The notes below the pieces were generated by a model. That model searched no databases and had not been told where the DNA came from. It saw nothing but the letters and a program-made list of their open reading frames with translations. From Anisakis pegreffii (taxonomy: Eukaryota; Nematoda; Chromadorea; Rhabditida; Anisakidae): a stretch of 64,000 bases of DNA. This document shows positions 60,801 to 64,000 of the stretch, in pieces. A program made the position numbers and the translations under genes. Every line of letters begins with the position of its first letter. Position 1 is the first letter of the stretch. Where the stretch lies: positions 1-64,000 of the forward strand of contig JAPYMA010002305.1 of NCBI GenBank assembly GCA_035041965.1, in the 5' to 3' direction.

Positions 60801-63800
60801 GAAATATTCAAAAAAACAATCAGCTTTTTTGGTTTTGCGTGATGCACTCTGAAGGCATCATTAGTCAATATCATGGCGTTTATTCCATCCTTCGAGACGA
60901 CAGCGTTTCGTTTCGATTGCAAAATCCGAGAAACGATGATAACAAACCAGAGTTGCTATGGGAATAAGTGCATGATGATGACCATCAACGAAAATATACT
61001 CTCAAATTTCCATTTTTTCGTTATAACACGCACGCACATTTTGTCAAATTCATTGTAAGCGAATGACAGCCGTCTGTCTATCTCCGTGTATGTCATCATC
61101 CTTAACCACCTATATCATAAATCTCAAATTATTGCATTTCAAATCTGAAATTGCTACCCAAATAGGCCGTAAATTCCGTGAATGTACACTATCCATATAA
61201 TAACTGATGTGAATATATGGATATGACATGCTATGTTTATATAAGCAATACACACACACAATTTCAGCATGCAATTGCTTTTATGTTGCCATAAGTGCAT
61301 AAAAAGGACACAGTGAAGTGGTTGTTTTGCATTATAAACTTTACGAGAGCGATAATCGAGAATTGCGGCAGAATACGATATTGAATATTCAAACAAATAA
61401 GTTTAGAAAAAGTTTAGAAGTAGGAGTTACAATGTTGAAATTTCACTGAAAAGTGTTTGCGTTTGTTTAATTTCAGTTCGAATGAATAAAATTTGCAGCA
61501 GTTTTTTGGTATCAAGTGAAATTATCACTGATCACGCAACATGACGAATGATGACGAGTTAACGACGAATGACGTTAGATCACTTCGTTGATTTGCGCAA
61601 GAAAATGAATGCCCTATGTGGTTTGTGGTGAACGATTCAATCCTCTGGTCAATACTAATTTCGGCGAATTATACCGGTAAATGGTGTCTGTGTGTGCATG
61701 TGCCTAGGGCTCTATGAGAGTTTTGAAGTTGTTTTTAGATGCGTTAGAAATGGACATTGAGCACGCATCGTATGTCACATTGATACGTCCATCTAAAGCC
61801 CACTTCTATGTCATATGTTGCACACAACAGTGTGCATTAATCCGTTCATCGATCACGTTTTCGGAATTTTGACATTTTTGATGGAAAACTTTTCATGCGA
61901 TTTTGATCGCAACACTTTGATACATTCTCCTCTGTCAGCGTTTCGTTCATTTTTGAAAATGGCATCTATCAAGCGAAACATCGTTAAGTGCTATTTAATG
62001 AAGATGCTATTTCTATGCTATTGGACGAAGAAATACTTTGCCATCTCATTATCTAATGATAGAAGCCATCTAAGATAGAAGCTCATTATCTAATGCCATC
62101 TAATTGATCATTCTCTCAGCAGTACTAATGAATGAGCCAATTTGGGTTTTATTCGCATGTATAATTCAAATCGACCGAAGATTATCCGAAGATATTTTAA
62201 TGAGGAAATGAATCCAACCGATTAAACCGCGAAATTGTCTTCAGATTCAGAGTAATCTAATCCTTAGAAATCACATTTGTGGCAGCGAATAATTAGTTGA
62301 CGAACTGCTGCTTATCATGAACGCTTCGCACTAATTGGGTCCTTTCACTTGATACACTGCTATCGTTTCATTCGTTCAAATGTACGAAATTTTTTTTGCT
62401 TCAAAATTTTCAGTCTAGTTTAGACGTATGCAGTAGCTTATCGAAATCAATTTATCGCTAAATTATGGAATATTATCAGAAGATTATAGAGTAGATTCTT
62501 CAATAAATTATTAGCTTTTATGAATAGAGGGTGTAATGGAGTTGTGCTCGCGATAGAAAAGTTCGTTTGAGGACAAATCCGATTGAGTTAAATAATCAAC
62601 TCGGAACTAATGGAAAAACAATATCGTTGAGAACAAAAATGTAAGCAAATGCTAAATATGAGGCGAAAATTCAACTCAAATGGATTATTCCGTATTGTTT
62701 ATAGAAGCTTAAATCCTTTCCATGCTGAGTGCTTAAAAGATCATGAGTTGAGAAGTAATGTACTGAGGGATTCTCAAATCAAACGGTATTACGAATATAT
62801 TTTCTAATTTCAATGGCTTGTTGATATCATGAATAGACAAGTGGATTGACTGAATGCCTGAACAATGATATTCACGATATGAATATGAGGATCGTTGTTT
62901 ACTTCAGTATTTTTATTCAGAATATAAAGAGATCCAGAATTTTATTATCTATAACCGATTACGAATAAAAATTTCGTACTGAATGTTACGATGGTCGAGA
63001 GCTTTATTTTTCACTGGTATGTGCTAAGTGATCAGATAGCATTCTCATGATTGATTAATTGACTGATTGATTGATCGCATCGATCAACGTCTTCAAACCC
63101 CATTTCAACCCCAAAACCAATCGTGCATGCCACTAATCTCGGAATCGTGGATTTTATTTAGGTGCATTTGTTTGTGAAGGGCTCTTCCTCAGATATCATT
63201 TCATTAGTATCAATGTGGTGCAGCATTTTATAAGTGCTAGCGAACTTGCCTTATATATCAACTTTTTCTTCTTCAGATTATTTAATCAGCAAATCCATCG
63301 CAGAAAGAGTTTATGCCTCTCTCTTATCACCAATATCACTAATATCACATTCTTCTTCTTTGGCATTCTTTAGATTGTATGCTCGGATTATTTAATTTTA
63401 TGAACGGCTAGTGACATGATGTGACATGCGCTCGACGAGCATCAATCTCATGCTCTCTTATTGCCAACAAATAACGAATGATTCTGAGTTTTGGTGACAC
63501 TGCTCTCAAATAACAGGAAATGACGGATTTCTTCACGCTCTACCGAGCGCAATCGTTAATGAACCAAAAAGTTTCTTCGTCGAGTTTAGAACTGAATTTG
63601 AGAATCATTGGGCATTAGTTAAGAAGTAATATATTAAGGGATTCTCAATTCAAACGGCATTACGAATATATTTTCCAATTTCAATGGCTTGTTGAAATCA
63701 TGGATAGACAAGTGGACTGACTGCATGAACAGTGTTATTCACGATATGAATATGAAGATGGCTTGTTTGTTTCAGTATTTTTGTGGTTGACTTTAGAAGT

Positions 63801-64000
63801 CAAAATGTCATTCGGGATTCGATTCGTTCATTAGTTCTAGATGTTTTTGTTTCTGATATTATATTGAATTCGTCTGGAATTTCCCACTGAATCGCCAGTA
63901 GAAATGGAATTTGTCCTTGAAATGAGCGCAGTATCTTATTGCAGTATAATTGAAATTGAATCACATAATTCACTTAATGCAATGAAGCAGATTCATGCAG
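57848..64000. other. Gene-poor right flank
   Basis: About 6 kb with only short frames (117 codons at most, no domains). It contains a CATAAGCTTC-rich imperfect repeat at about 58150-58270, a CATTTAATTTAATTATT doublet at about 59274-59307, a CATCTAA/CATTATCTAATG shuffle at about 62040-62105, and the segmental repeat listed next. Confidence 0.5.
62744..63784. repeat. Local direct duplication of ~170 bp
   Basis: Positions 62744-62914 recur at 63615-63782 with roughly one change in ten. Both contain ATTACGAATATATTTTC, ATTTCAATGGCTTGTTGA and ATTCACGATATGAATATGA, and end CAGTATTTTT. The copies are about 870 bases apart. No coding frame is conserved between them. Confidence 0.85.

Overview
This window is nuclear DNA from a nematode; I cannot name the species. 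The main evidence is the gene content: intronless core histone genes with a GGCCCTCTTTAGGGCC 3' hairpin, a neuronal-type synaptobrevin very close to worm SNB-1, short AT-rich introns with TTTCAG acceptors, and arrays of the nematode telomere hexamer TTAGGC inside repeats. The sequence is AT-rich, gene-poor and full of microsatellites, inverted repeats and local duplications.

Layout. 1-4.2 kb: gene-free, with degenerate copies of a dispersed fold-back repeat. 4.3-10 kb: a core histone cluster with H2B (-) and H2A (+) sharing a divergent promoter, then H4 (+) and H3 (+). The spacers hold a ~186-bp tandem repeat and a MITE-like family, one copy of which encloses a TTAGGC array. 11.2-14.4 kb: a seven-exon syntaxin-18 gene (-). 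18.9-23.5 kb: a three-exon synaptobrevin gene (-). Both encode SNAREs, but for different membranes (ER/Golgi retrograde traffic versus synaptic or secretory vesicles). 26.9-29.1 kb: small minus-strand reading frames of unknown function, one with a clear signal peptide.

30.3-43.2 kb is the most unusual region. An unrecognised two-exon gene encoding a type II membrane protein with ten conserved ectodomain cysteines is present twice (30.7-32.0 kb and 38.8-40.1 kb). The two promoters are identical over about 250 bp, whereas the ectodomains, and above all one block of exon 2, have diverged strongly. The duplication also copied a piece of the neighbouring DUF89/ARMT1 gene, leaving a lone exon 8 at 38.1 kb. 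The intact ten-exon ARMT1 gene lies at 42.4-45.4 kb (-).

45.4-64 kb: a decayed non-LTR retrotransposon tail (47.3 kb), a probable single-pass membrane protein gene with a Cys-rich juxtamembrane segment and a Q/N-rich tail (49.1-51.6 kb), a palindromic TTAGGC-containing array (52.8 kb), a cluster of head-to-head fold-back repeats (53.3-54.8 kb), and about 9 kb with no convincing gene. Exon models were built by eye from splice consensus, phase agreement and remembered family sequence; no search was run.
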